Assembly (NCBI GenBank): GCA_030524675.1
Contig: JAUNGE010000018.1
Location: 1 to 55,647 of the forward strand
Origin: a bacterium
GTDB lineage: Bacteria > Bacillota > Clostridia > Lachnospirales > Lachnospiraceae
DNA length: 55,647 nucleotides
Direction: 5' to 3'
Part shown: positions 27,326 through 36,470 of the stretch, piece after piece
Position numbering within the stretch: the stretch's first letter is position 1
How the letters are laid out: every line of letters starts with the position of its first letter
Position numbers and translations under genes: made by a program
Notes under the pieces: model-generated
What the model was told of the DNA's origin: nothing
Databases searched by the model: none
The model's input: only the letters and a program-made list of their open reading frames with translations

Positions 27326-27763
27326 TTACTCGTTTTCTAAAATCGCCAGTGCTTTCTGATATTTTTTTCGCCAGTGGTTTTTCCTCGCTTCAGGAACCTC
27401 TGCAAGAAGAATTCTGCTTTCCTCTGCATTATGATGTACATCTGCAATCTTTACCTTTCTGGCAATCGGGTTTTCTTTTATCTTTCTCAGATATTCCTCG
27501 TAATCCATTCCATGCTGATGTGTCAGCAAAACGACTGCATCTGTCACTTCCCGAGGAAACTCTTCCTCCAGCATTTCCAGAGTGACATCGGTATCCTCCA
27601 AAATATCATGAAGCAGCGCTGCGCAGACCGATATCTCATCGTCCATCTGCTCGGCTACATGAAATGGGTGAAAAATATAAGCAACTCCTGACTCATCATA
27701 CTGACCTTCGTGGGCTTTGTATGCTAATTTCATTGCCTGATGGGTAAGTTTTGTATCTATCAT
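27326..27763 (-). CDS. Small HD-domain hydrolase, (p)ppGpp hydrolase-like
   Basis: 145 residues, single domain. HPFHVAEQM and ALLHDILEDTDVTLEMLEEEF are the HD and ED motifs of RelA/SpoT hydrolase domains and of stand-alone alarmone hydrolases (Mesh1-like). No synthetase domain is present. By family it may remove ppGpp or a related nucleotide. Converges on nspC. Confidence 0.8.
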   Translation of the reverse strand: MIDTKLTHQAMKLAYKAHEGQYDESGVAYIFHPFHVAEQMDDEISVCAALLHDILEDTDVTLEMLEEEFPREVTDAVVLLTHQHGMDYEEYLRKIKENPIARKVKIADVHHNAEESRILLAEVPEARKNHWRKKYQKALAILENE

Positions 27764-28232
27764 ATTTTTTCAATCATCCTCCGCTCTTTTAGAGATTCTC
27801 TGTTTTCCATGCTCACTCCTCTTCTCACTCTCTATTGTACACGCCTTACTTTTTCTTGTCAAGAAATATTTTGTTTTTTTATCTCTTATTTTTCTTAATG
27901 CGTAATTTCAAAAAACTTCCCTTTCCAATTTTTCCCTGTTTGCAACGCAAAATAATTTTTGTAAACAAATATATACACGCCTATATGCTGCCGCTTCATT
28001 GATTTTACATTATGTAACCTTTTTTCTCTTGAAAATCTGAAATTTTTTTAATATAATATAGCTAACAAAATTGGAATTTTTTGGAAATTATTCTTATCAT
28101 CTTTTCGCATTTTTGTACGCCGGCATATCAGAAACTATAATAGAATAACAGCTGCTTACATTGCTTAAATACGTATTATGTATTGTGTCATGTCGTATAT
28201 GGGATCTATGTTTCAATGGAGGTGAATGGTGA
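27764..28232. other. A+T-rich gap without a recognised gene
   Basis: About 470 bases of very A+T-rich sequence. The only notable item is a short match, TTAA(T/C)(G/A)CGTAATTTCA, at about 27896 and 28508, flanking the next small gene. No convincing terminator or promoter was found. Confidence 0.4.
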
Positions 28233-28472
28233 ATGTTGCCAGAATACAGCGAACTGATATATCTTATGGAAGAAAAAGGACAAAGCCGTCAGGATGGTTT
28301 TCTGAAGGGCATAGAACTTGGGCTTCAAGAGGGAATCTTAATTTTTATCTTAGACAACTTAGAGGAGGGGACTCCCACAGAGCGAATCGTCCAGAAACTT
28401 CAAAAACGATTCTCTTTGTCTCAGGAGGAAGCTTTAGAATATTTCTACAAATTTCAGACCAAGCCTCGCTAA
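28233..28472 (+). CDS. 79-residue protein resembling the tail of Rpn/YhgA-type nucleases
   Basis: Starts at ATG 28233; GGAGGTGA lies 7 bases upstream. An ATG at 28226 in another frame touches the ribosome site and is less likely. The sequence (DGFLKGIELGLQEGILIFILDN, then a helical ERIVQKLQKRFSLSQEEALEYF) resembles the C-terminal helical tail of Rpn-family PD-(D/E)XK proteins, but no nuclease domain is attached. It could be a stand-alone regulator or a remnant with a fortuitous ribosome site. Confidence 0.5.
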   Translation: MLPEYSELIYLMEEKGQSRQDGFLKGIELGLQEGILIFILDNLEEGTPTERIVQKLQKRFSLSQEEALEYFYKFQTKPR

Positions 28473-28604
28473 TACCTGCAAAATCTACGGAGTTTTGCCC
28501 ATGGCGCTTAACACGTAATTTCATAAACATATAAATTCGTGCAAAAATTGACGAAATTTTGACGTAAAAAAACTTGCTTTTGCGTTTTATTTCTTGCATG
28601 CATA

Positions 28605-28782
28605 TGCTATACTATGACTCGGGGGCAAAATCAAACAGTATTTTGCCCCTGGTTATGAAAGTCTCAGACAATGTTTGGCCGGATACTCCTGCCTGTCATA
28701 CTCCCTGCATGGCACACAGGAAGCTATCTAACGAGCCTGTCTGACAAATCTCAATCAATAGAAAGGCAAGCAAGGTAAAAAA
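28605..28782 (+). promoter_or_regulatory. Extended -10 promoter and leader of uppP
   Basis: TG-C-TATACT at 28605-28613 is an extended -10 box. Just after the expected start of transcription lies a perfect hairpin GGGGCAAAAT/ATTTTGCCCC (28622-28631 and 28640-28649) with an 8-base loop and no T run. The remaining about 130-base leader is unannotated; I recognise no riboswitch. Confidence 0.5.
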
Positions 28783-29631
28783 ATGAATTGGACAGAACTT
28801 TTTAAAGCCATACTTTTTGGCATCGTGGAGGGAATTACAGAATGGCTTCCTATCAGCAGTACTGGTCACATGATTCTTTTAAATGAATTTATCCAGTTGC
28901 AGGTATCGGATGACTTTTATTCCATGTTCCAAGTGGTAATACAGCTCGGCGCCATTCTAGCAGTCGTTCTCCTCTTCTGGAATAAGATTTTTCCTTTTGG
29001 AAAAAAGAATAATCCACACCCTATGGCAAAAGATGGTATCTTATCTTATGTAAATAAAGATATTATGATCCTGTGGGGCAAAATTATCATCGCCTGCGTT
29101 CCAGCAGCGGTTGTGGGACTCTGTTTTGATGAATTCTTTGAACGTTTATTTTACAATTACTGGTGTGTTTCCTTGGCGCTGATTGTGTTTGGTATCGCCT
29201 TCCTGGTAATTGAGACCATACATAAAGGCAAGGCCGCTGCAGTCAATTCCATCGAAGAACTGAGCTGGCAGACAGCATTCTACATTGGTATCTTTCAGTT
29301 GATTGCTGCCATCTTTCCAGGAACTTCCCGCTCTGGCGCTACGATTGTCGGTGCTCTGCTTCTGGGAGTTTCCAGAACAGTCGCCGCAGAATTCACTTTT
29401 TATCTGGCCATTCCCGTCATGTTCGGAGCGAGCCTTTTGAAACTGGTGAAATTCGGCTTTGCATTTACTTCGTTTGAACTTTGGATTCTCGGAGCAGCTA
29501 TGGTGACAGCATTTGCCGTCTCCGTGCTGGTGATTCGCTTCCTGATGGGATTCATCAAGAAACACGACTTCAAAGTTTTTGGATGGTACCGCATTGTGTT
29601 GGGACTTCTGGTACTCTGGTACTTTTCTTAA
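28783..29631 (+). CDS. uppP: Undecaprenyl-diphosphatase (BacA/UppP)
   Basis: 282 residues, eight or so membrane segments. Both catalytic signatures are present: EGITEWLPISSTGHM at 16-30 and PGTSRSGATIVGALLLGVSR. The enzyme recycles the lipid carrier for peptidoglycan synthesis and gives bacitracin tolerance when abundant. Its long leader with a hairpin could carry regulation. Confidence 0.95.
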   Translation: MNWTELFKAILFGIVEGITEWLPISSTGHMILLNEFIQLQVSDDFYSMFQVVIQLGAILAVVLLFWNKIFPFGKKNNPHPMAKDGILSYVNKDIMILWGKIIIACVPAAVVGLCFDEFFERLFYNYWCVSLALIVFGIAFLVIETIHKGKAAAVNSIEELSWQTAFYIGIFQLIAAIFPGTSRSGATIVGALLLGVSRTVAAEFTFYLAIPVMFGASLLKLVKFGFAFTSFELWILGAAMVTAFAVSVLVIRFLMGFIKKHDFKVFGWYRIVLGLLVLWYFS

Positions 29632-29727
29632 TACTCCGTAAATACGTAAATACACCACGATACACTATTATTTTGATATCTGTTTTGGTACCTGTTTTAA
29701 TACCTGGTGTATAAAGCGTTCTGCAAA

Positions 29728-29789
29728 ACAAAGCAGTCCAGCCCCTCGACTTCCCATGAATGAGGAGTCGAGGGGCTGGACTGCTTTGT
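29728..29789. repeat. Perfect 24-bp inverted repeat downstream of uppP
   Basis: Arms 29728-29751 and 29766-29789 are exact reverse complements with a 14-base loop. No T run follows, so it is not a standard terminator. It could end transcription by other means, protect the mRNA end, or be a mobile-element trace. Further on, GCTTTTTAGA/TCTAAAAAGC (29809-29838) and a weak minus-strand terminator (AAAAGCT...AGCTTTTT, about 29830-29862) serve the converging RCC1-like gene. Confidence 0.8.
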
Positions 29790-29886
29790 GCACCGTCGCA
29801 TATGCTCTGCTTTTTAGAGTGTAGTTTTCTAAAAAGCTATGCCAGTTTTTAAGACCAGCTTTTAAGATTTTTTCAGATGATGAAAT

Positions 29887-30954
29887 TCAGCGGCCAAGCT
29901 GGCTCCGCCCTTCCCTATCATACCTGTATACCCGTATTTTCCCCTTTTCCAGCACAGCCACTGCTGCCTCATCTCCGCTGTGCCCAAGCACCACTTGAAC
30001 TACCTTTGCACTCTCTTTTAACTCTGGAAACATTCCCACATACCAAACTTTTCCGTTTTTATCAATCCCTACAGAACAAGAACCCTTTGCCTGTACTCGA
30101 ACAATATCATGCCATTTCATCGCCTCATACTCGCTGCCGATTCCATGCCCTGCTGCTGCGACATGTCCATCCGCCAATGCAGCCAGAATATAATGGGCTC
30201 CCGCTGCAATATCCACTGTTTTCGACCAATCTGCTACATGGGAATACGATTCATTTCCTGCCACTTTCACACTGCCGTCTGCACACAGTCCTACTAACAT
30301 CATGCCGCCCAGTGCTATTTTCTGAATTTTTGTCCAATGGACCGCCAAATGAATGTATGCTGTCATGCCACACATATGAATCCTTCCATCCGCATCCAGA
30401 GCCACTGATACGTTTCCCTCTGCTGCAATCTGCACGATTCTTTTCCAGCCGTCCACATTACATTGTCCCACATCGTTTTTTCCCCAGGCTGACACAGTTC
30501 CATTTCTGTGCAATCCCAGAATATATCCATTGCCAGCTGCCAGCGCAACTATATTCTTCCAGCCGCTCACTTCTTGCTTCATCATCTTGTCGCTTCCAAA
30601 ATAAGCAACTGTTTCTCCTGCTTTCACAAAAGCGGAAAAATTCACTCCATAAGTACCACAGAAGGAAGAATCTCTCTGTATCCGTCTCAAAGTGCGCTCT
30701 TCCGCCAGCCGCTGCTTTGCTTTCTCCTCCTCCGTCAGCCCTTTTTTCTCTGTTTCTTCTTCCCGCTGTTCCTTTTTTGTCTTTTCTTCTTCCATCTTTT
30801 GCAGCCAGGATTTCTGATATGGAACAACCACAGTAGAAATCCATGTCTGGCACTGCCCGCGGGACAGAAATTTCGGTGTTTCTGCAGAGAATCCACACTG
30901 AGAACATACCGCGTCCTCCTCTGTCAGTTCCTTTTTACAAACCAAACATCTCAT
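29887..30954 (-). CDS. Zinc-ribbon, coiled-coil and RCC1-repeat protein
   Basis: 355 residues. Cys3, Cys6, Cys17 and Cys20 form a zinc ribbon. Residues about 50-90 are a highly charged coiled coil. Residues about 105-340 consist of RCC1-type propeller repeats (GYILGLHRNGTVSAWGKND, VSVALDADGRIHMCG, GLCADGSVKVAGN, YILAALADGHVAAAG). There is no signal peptide, so it should be cytosolic and act in protein binding. It is the last gene of the Hsp70/AAA operon, 123 bases after the AAA+ gene. Confidence 0.75.
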   Translation of the reverse strand: MRCLVCKKELTEEDAVCSQCGFSAETPKFLSRGQCQTWISTVVVPYQKSWLQKMEEEKTKKEQREEETEKKGLTEEEKAKQRLAEERTLRRIQRDSSFCGTYGVNFSAFVKAGETVAYFGSDKMMKQEVSGWKNIVALAAGNGYILGLHRNGTVSAWGKNDVGQCNVDGWKRIVQIAAEGNVSVALDADGRIHMCGMTAYIHLAVHWTKIQKIALGGMMLVGLCADGSVKVAGNESYSHVADWSKTVDIAAGAHYILAALADGHVAAAGHGIGSEYEAMKWHDIVRVQAKGSCSVGIDKNGKVWYVGMFPELKESAKVVQVVLGHSGDEAAVAVLEKGKIRVYRYDREGRSQLGR

Positions 30955-31077
30955 TGTATCTTCTATCTGCTCCCTTTCCCTTCTCGCTCTTGCCCTTCTA
31001 TACCGTTATCCCAACAATCATTGACAGCAAAAATCCTTGCTTTTTATTGTTTTTTATAGACTTTCATAGATTTCATG

Positions 31078-34000
31078 TCAATGAGTTGGAGTCAAAAGGT
31101 ATTTTCTCATATCTTCTGGCAGATGCTCTTCTGTCAGAATCCGCCGAATGGTGCCATCCTCTTTCGTTTCTGTCACTGGCTTCTCAAACCACAAATGCTG
31201 CATCTGCCGCATCAGTTTTTCCACTTCCCTGCCGTTGTTCCACTGCCTTATTTTCGATTCCGTATCTTTATAATTGGCAAAGAACATATCCAATTTTTCA
31301 TCCAATGCAGGCTCCAGCTCCATATAAGCATCTTGGCACTGCAAAATCAAAATCTGGTGCAGTTCTTCCGGCGTATAATCCTCCAGCACAAAAACCTTAA
31401 ACCGTCCTTCCAGACCAGCATTGCTTCTCAGGAACATATCCATATCATCCGGATATCCGGCGGCAATCACTGCAAACTCTCCATTCCGGTCGGTCATGCT
31501 CTCCACCAGCTCATTGATTGCCTCCGCGCCATAACCGCCTCCTACCCCTTCCCCTTTTACCAGAGAATAGGCTTCATCGATAAAAAGAACGCCATCCATC
31601 GCCTTTTCGATCATTCGTCTGGTCTTCGGGGCGGTCTGCCCCACATACTCGGCAATCAAATCTGCTCTTGTCACTTTCACAGTATGCCCCTTCTCCAAAA
31701 GGCCGCACTCCCTGTAGACCTGACCGACCAGCTTTGCAATCTTTGTTTTTCCAGTACCTGGATTTCCCTTCAGCACCCAGTGCAGCGTTTCCGGAATCAA
31801 TTTCGCTCCAGAACCGTCCTCTCTGCGGTATTTCGCAGCATTCAGCAGCACACGCAGCTCTTTCTTAATCTGCACATATCCCACCAGCTCGTCAATTTTT
31901 TCCATTGCAGAGCGTGTATCCTTCGCAGGCAATTTCTCCCTGGTATATTTCACCAATGCTTTCGGAATGTCCGCTCCTGTGAGCCATTTCTTTCGCTCTG
32001 CCGGAACCGCCTCCCCATATTCTTTGAAAAGGCGTTCATTGCGCGCATCCAGAGAATCGATCAGATAATGTTCTCGAATATAGCGTGCATTGCCAAATAG
32101 CCTGCTGCTTCCGTGGATATCCACATAACGCGTCAGTGCCCTCAGAGAATACTCCAGATACTTCTCGTCCGCCTGGTACCCCTTTTCCTGAAGCATCAAT
32201 TCCAAAATCGAACACAATTCCTCACCGCTGTAATTCTCAAACAAAATCACCTCGCTGAACCGGTCCTTAAGCCCTGCATTAAACGCGAGGAAACGCTCCA
32301 TATCTTCCTCATATCCGGCGCAGATGACACAGAGCCGCTCACGATTACTCTCTATAAAGGTCAGCAAATCCAAAATCACCTGCTCTCCAACAGCAGAGTT
32401 TAACAGCTGATATGCTTCGTCAATAAAAAGCACACCATCCAACGCTTTTTCTGCCAACTCAGCAAACGATTTTCCCCGACTGACCAGATTCACCAGCGTC
32501 CCCGCCGTATATTCTTCGAGATGACCACGTTTCAGCAATCCATGATTTCTCAAAATCTGCCCCATCTGTCTGGCAACCATGGTCTTTCCTGTGCCAGGAT
32601 TTCCGACAAACACATAATGTCCAGGAGTTGTGATATCTCCCATAATCATCCGCTTTCTGATTTTCTCAACTTGCTGCTTTACATAAGCGAGTCCAGGCAT
32701 TCGGTTCAGCTCTTCCATTGCCGCCTCCCGCATTTTGGAGATAGAAATCAGATACACTCGCTTCTCCTGGGGCAGATGCCTCTCTTCCAGAATCTTCCAT
32801 TCCTTCCCTGCAAGTATCCTTGTCTCATGTTTCACATCATTCTTCCAGTTCAATTCCAAATCTGCCACCAGATTCACTGCCTCTCTGGCATTGCCCCAGT
32901 TCTCGTCGGCTTGGCTCACCCAGTTTTCACAGAACGTATCCAGCTGTTCCTGCATGTTCTCTGAAAAGCGGCAGTCTCTCTCTGCCAGATACATCTCGAG
33001 AATCTGGCGCATTTCTTTTGGCGTGTAATTTTCCATGTGCAGATGCAGACGGAAACGGCTGGAGAGTCCTGGATTGGCATGGAGAAACGTCTCCATCTGT
33101 TTTTTATAGCCCGCTGCCACCACGATAAACTGCCCTTTGAACTCGTCCATGGCCTTCACCAGTGTGTCAATCGCTTCCTGCCCAAAGTCACCACCGCTTG
33201 TATTCTCCTCTCTCTTTAATGCATACGCCTCATCAATAAAGAGAACCCCTCCCAGCGCATCCTGCACTTTTGCGCGAGTCTTGATTGCCGTCTGTCCGAC
33301 ATATCCAGCCACCAGTCCTTCTCTGTCCGTCTCCACCACATGTCCGCTGGACAGATATCCCATCTCAAAGTACAGCTGCCCCAAAAGCCTGGCTACCGTT
33401 GTTTTTCCAGTCCCCGGATTTCCGGTCAGCACCACATGCATCATTTCTTTTCGCTCCGGAACTGGCAGATTGGGGCGGAGGCGGGAAGAAGTCAGATAGC
33501 GCACTTTATCCTCACTGGTCGTCTGATGCCCCCGAAACTTTAATAATTCTTTTTTCACATTCTCCATTCCAATCAGACGTTGTATCTGCTGCTCACCTGT
33601 CAGATGTCTTTTCTCACCAAAAAGCTGGTAACAGTTCTCTGCTGTCAGTTGCTGCCCTGTCGCCGCATAGCGCAGCAGTTTGTGATACAACTGCTTGATT
33701 CCGATGGATTTTTCACCCTCGCTCATACAGCGCTTTAGTTCCAGAGCAATATCCAGAATCTCCGTCATGCGCACATTCAGATTGACTTTCTTTCCATCCA
33801 CTCTCAGGTTCGGCGCCAGGCGAAAGTAGTTCAGCATATTGCACAGTTCCAGGGCATTCGGACAATACACCGAAATCACCTGCGACATTCGTTCCAGACT
33901 CATTGCCTGAGATTGCTGGTCCGACTGCCCTCGAATATGGGTAGGAGTCTCCAGAAGTGACAGCATCTGCTGGTCAGAATAAATAAAAATCATAATATTC

Positions 34001-34806
34001 TGATTGGAGGCGGGCAGCTTGGTGTAATTTTGCAGGTTGTGCTGTCGGTTATCTCCCAGGTCCCGAATAAAATCTCCAGCATCATTGATAACCACCGCGG
34101 TCTTAATCTCCACATCCTTCATACAAGCATCAATCTGCCTATATACCATTTCATTATCCATCAAGCCAGCATGAAGCGGTTTTTCCTCCACCCACTGCAT
34201 CCAGATTCCCGACTGTTTTCCCCGCCGGAATTCTTTTTTCTCCTGCTCTTCATCCAAAACTTCCGGCCTTTCGCTCTCCTTACTTTCTTTGCTTTCTTTA
34301 TGTTCTCTGCTTTCCTTACTTTCCTCTGCTGTATCAAAACTGCCGCCAAATCTTGTATTCAAAGCTGTATGCTTCTTCTTTCCCCATTTTCCTTTCTTCA
34401 ATCCGCCCCCGCGTCCTTCTGCTGTCCGGCTTTCCCTTTTACTTTCTGTTTTATCTCCCGTTTTGTGTTCTATTCTGCTTTCCCCTGCTGTTTTCTTTGT
34501 CTTGAACACATCTGCCGATTCCACCCCGCCGCTTCCGAAAGACAGCCCTGCTCTCTCATTTTTCTCTTCTTTTGCCCGTCTTCCGCGCAGCATCAGGTCC
34601 ATGGAAACCGCATCGAAGCAGTACAGTTTCCAGTCTCTGTCATAGTATATAATGCGCTCATACCCGTTTCTCTGCAGCTCTTTAAACAGCAGCCATTCCA
34701 AGTCCACGCACATGCCGCTGTCGGTGTAGAATTCATCCGAAGTCAGACCCTGCAGATAAAAGAAACGGTGCATGGCATTTTCTGGTGTAAAATAGCTGTC
34801 ACTCAA
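31078..34806 (-). CDS. Giant protein with three CbbX/SpoVK-like AAA+ modules
   Basis: 1242 residues. It starts at a TTG (34806) whose TTGA overlaps the stop of the gene before it, with GGAG upstream. Residues 1-75 form a small domain, and 76-200 a charged linker with KESKES repeats. Residues 230-380 look like a degenerate AAA fold (KTAVVINDAGDF as Walker B, NIMIFIYSD as sensor) lacking Walker A. Three canonical modules follow, with Walker A GNPGTGKT at 462, 735 and 1014 and Walker B LFIDEAY at 522, 793 and 1074. Modules 1 and 3 have the CbbX-type pore loop YVGQTA; module 2 has LVSRGKS instead. CbbX/SpoVK relatives remodel protein assemblies. Confidence 0.9.
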   Translation of the reverse strand: MSDSYFTPENAMHRFFYLQGLTSDEFYTDSGMCVDLEWLLFKELQRNGYERIIYYDRDWKLYCFDAVSMDLMLRGRRAKEEKNERAGLSFGSGGVESADVFKTKKTAGESRIEHKTGDKTESKRESRTAEGRGGGLKKGKWGKKKHTALNTRFGGSFDTAEESKESREHKESKESKESERPEVLDEEQEKKEFRRGKQSGIWMQWVEEKPLHAGLMDNEMVYRQIDACMKDVEIKTAVVINDAGDFIRDLGDNRQHNLQNYTKLPASNQNIMIFIYSDQQMLSLLETPTHIRGQSDQQSQAMSLERMSQVISVYCPNALELCNMLNYFRLAPNLRVDGKKVNLNVRMTEILDIALELKRCMSEGEKSIGIKQLYHKLLRYAATGQQLTAENCYQLFGEKRHLTGEQQIQRLIGMENVKKELLKFRGHQTTSEDKVRYLTSSRLRPNLPVPERKEMMHVVLTGNPGTGKTTVARLLGQLYFEMGYLSSGHVVETDREGLVAGYVGQTAIKTRAKVQDALGGVLFIDEAYALKREENTSGGDFGQEAIDTLVKAMDEFKGQFIVVAAGYKKQMETFLHANPGLSSRFRLHLHMENYTPKEMRQILEMYLAERDCRFSENMQEQLDTFCENWVSQADENWGNAREAVNLVADLELNWKNDVKHETRILAGKEWKILEERHLPQEKRVYLISISKMREAAMEELNRMPGLAYVKQQVEKIRKRMIMGDITTPGHYVFVGNPGTGKTMVARQMGQILRNHGLLKRGHLEEYTAGTLVNLVSRGKSFAELAEKALDGVLFIDEAYQLLNSAVGEQVILDLLTFIESNRERLCVICAGYEEDMERFLAFNAGLKDRFSEVILFENYSGEELCSILELMLQEKGYQADEKYLEYSLRALTRYVDIHGSSRLFGNARYIREHYLIDSLDARNERLFKEYGEAVPAERKKWLTGADIPKALVKYTREKLPAKDTRSAMEKIDELVGYVQIKKELRVLLNAAKYRREDGSGAKLIPETLHWVLKGNPGTGKTKIAKLVGQVYRECGLLEKGHTVKVTRADLIAEYVGQTAPKTRRMIEKAMDGVLFIDEAYSLVKGEGVGGGYGAEAINELVESMTDRNGEFAVIAAGYPDDMDMFLRSNAGLEGRFKVFVLEDYTPEELHQILILQCQDAYMELEPALDEKLDMFFANYKDTESKIRQWNNGREVEKLMRQMQHLWFEKPVTETKEDGTIRRILTEEHLPEDMRKYLLTPTH

Positions 34807-36425
34807 CCCCTATCTCCTCTCTCAGCAGATTTTCCCAGATCTCTTCTCTCATGGATTCTTTCATATTCCCCTGCACCAGCTGGCATCACAACCCCTTCTC
34901 TGGAAGCTCTCGCTGTCTCCACACCGTCTTCCACATTGCGGATATTTCCCACCCGAGCCACTTCTTCCAATGTCTGGTCTCCATACTTTCCTGAACACGG
35001 AAACCCTCCCTGAATCAATCCCTCTTCCTGCAGTTTTCTCTGAATCACGGCATTGATACGCTCTCTCGTGACAGGATTGTTGTCCGCATTCCCAATAATC
35101 AATTCAATATGGTTGGCGTCCACTCCATCTGCTCCGGCGACTGGCGTAATGACAACAGCAGCCTGGTCCCCAGTCACCGGATTCTGGAACACCGCATGGT
35201 ACTCTTCGCGGTTTTCCTCCAAAAAATAATTGCCGTCAGCATCCAGCATCTGATAATTTTCACCCAAGAGTCCTCCGATTTTTTCCGCCAGCTGATAGCG
35301 GCTGATCGCCATTGCAAAATTGGTGTGGGACGCATTTTCCACCTGCATTACTTCTTCTGTCAGACCTACCAGCTTGTTTACCAAATCCTGCAGATGTTTT
35401 GTGGATGCATGTTCCAATCCACTCAGATGTTCGTCCTTAAACGCTTCCACTCTCTGCTTCACTATACGAAACTGTCCGCGTGTCCAGTAATCTATGCCGT
35501 TCTCATCCTCTATCTCCTCTCCGTCCAACTCCAGCCGGTAAACGCGATTCTCACCATTCTCCACCAGCTCGTCCAGCTGGCCTTCCCGCTCTTTCAAGAC
35601 ATTGAACCAGAAATTCCACTCCACTTCCGCTGAGACTACCAGCTCCTTTACATCCAGCGCATCATAAAATGCCTGCCGGCCTCCATCTGCCGCAGAGTTA
35701 AAGCGGGAACTTGCAAAATCCTCCTCTGCCATGCGGATTTTATCGCGCAATTTTGCCCACTCTTTTGGCGCAAACAATTCCGGACGGTAGTTTTCTTGCA
35801 CTTCTTTCAAAACGCGGTTTGCCTGCTCTGTCCAGTATTTTGCCAGTTCCTTCTCCCCGTCTTCTTTCGCGCGAATTCCATCTATCAGGGAATCCAGCTT
35901 AGAATCCACTGCGGCAATTTTTTTATTTAAGACATTGCTGACCTGACTAATTTTCTGGTTAATCTGTTTCTTCTGGTCCGCCAGTTTTTTGTCTGTCTCC
36001 CGCTCCATGCGCCGAAATCCTTCCACCATATGTGCTCTAGTGGAGGCAATCTCACCTTTTAACTCCGCCTGCTCTGCCCGAAACTCTTTTTTCATCCGAT
36101 TCATCTCTTCTGTGTGAGCTTCGTGCATCTGTCTCATTTTCTCATTCTGAATCCGTTCTTTCTCTTTTATCTCCACATCCAGAGAGCGGATTCTCTCACT
36201 CTGCGCGGCAATGTCTCTCTGCGCTTCTTTCAGTTTTTCGTCCGACTTCCTTAACTTATCCTGCAGTTTTTCGTTCTGTTTTTCTGCCTCTTTTCTCGCC
36301 TTGTCAATATCCTTTCTCAAAGCTCTGTTGTCCGCTTCTGCGCTGTCCCGCTTCTTTTCCACAGATGTAATTTTTTCCCGCAATTCTCGAATCTGTCTCT
36401 GTTCCGGAGTCTCCCAGCTACTCAT
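34803..36425 (-). CDS. 540-residue coiled-coil protein, unknown
   Basis: Residues about 5-185 form an almost continuous, highly charged coiled coil. Residues about 190-450 look globular and helical (LAKYWTEQANRVLKEVQENY, AISRYQLAEKIGG). A region near 420-475 resembles a small alpha/beta domain, and the tail (500-540) is rich in Arg/Glu/Gly. GGAGG-type site 7 bases before the ATG. The stop overlaps the start of the AAA+ gene, so the two proteins are probably made in step. I do not recognise a named family. Confidence 0.7.
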   Translation of the reverse strand: MSSWETPEQRQIRELREKITSVEKKRDSAEADNRALRKDIDKARKEAEKQNEKLQDKLRKSDEKLKEAQRDIAAQSERIRSLDVEIKEKERIQNEKMRQMHEAHTEEMNRMKKEFRAEQAELKGEIASTRAHMVEGFRRMERETDKKLADQKKQINQKISQVSNVLNKKIAAVDSKLDSLIDGIRAKEDGEKELAKYWTEQANRVLKEVQENYRPELFAPKEWAKLRDKIRMAEEDFASSRFNSAADGGRQAFYDALDVKELVVSAEVEWNFWFNVLKEREGQLDELVENGENRVYRLELDGEEIEDENGIDYWTRGQFRIVKQRVEAFKDEHLSGLEHASTKHLQDLVNKLVGLTEEVMQVENASHTNFAMAISRYQLAEKIGGLLGENYQMLDADGNYFLEENREEYHAVFQNPVTGDQAAVVITPVAGADGVDANHIELIIGNADNNPVTRERINAVIQRKLQEEGLIQGGFPCSGKYGDQTLEEVARVGNIRNVEDGVETARASREGVVMPAGAGEYERIHERRDLGKSAERGDRG

Positions 36426-36470
36426 ATCAAACCCTCCCTTTCTCCCCTTCTGATTTCACACTCTTTCTCA

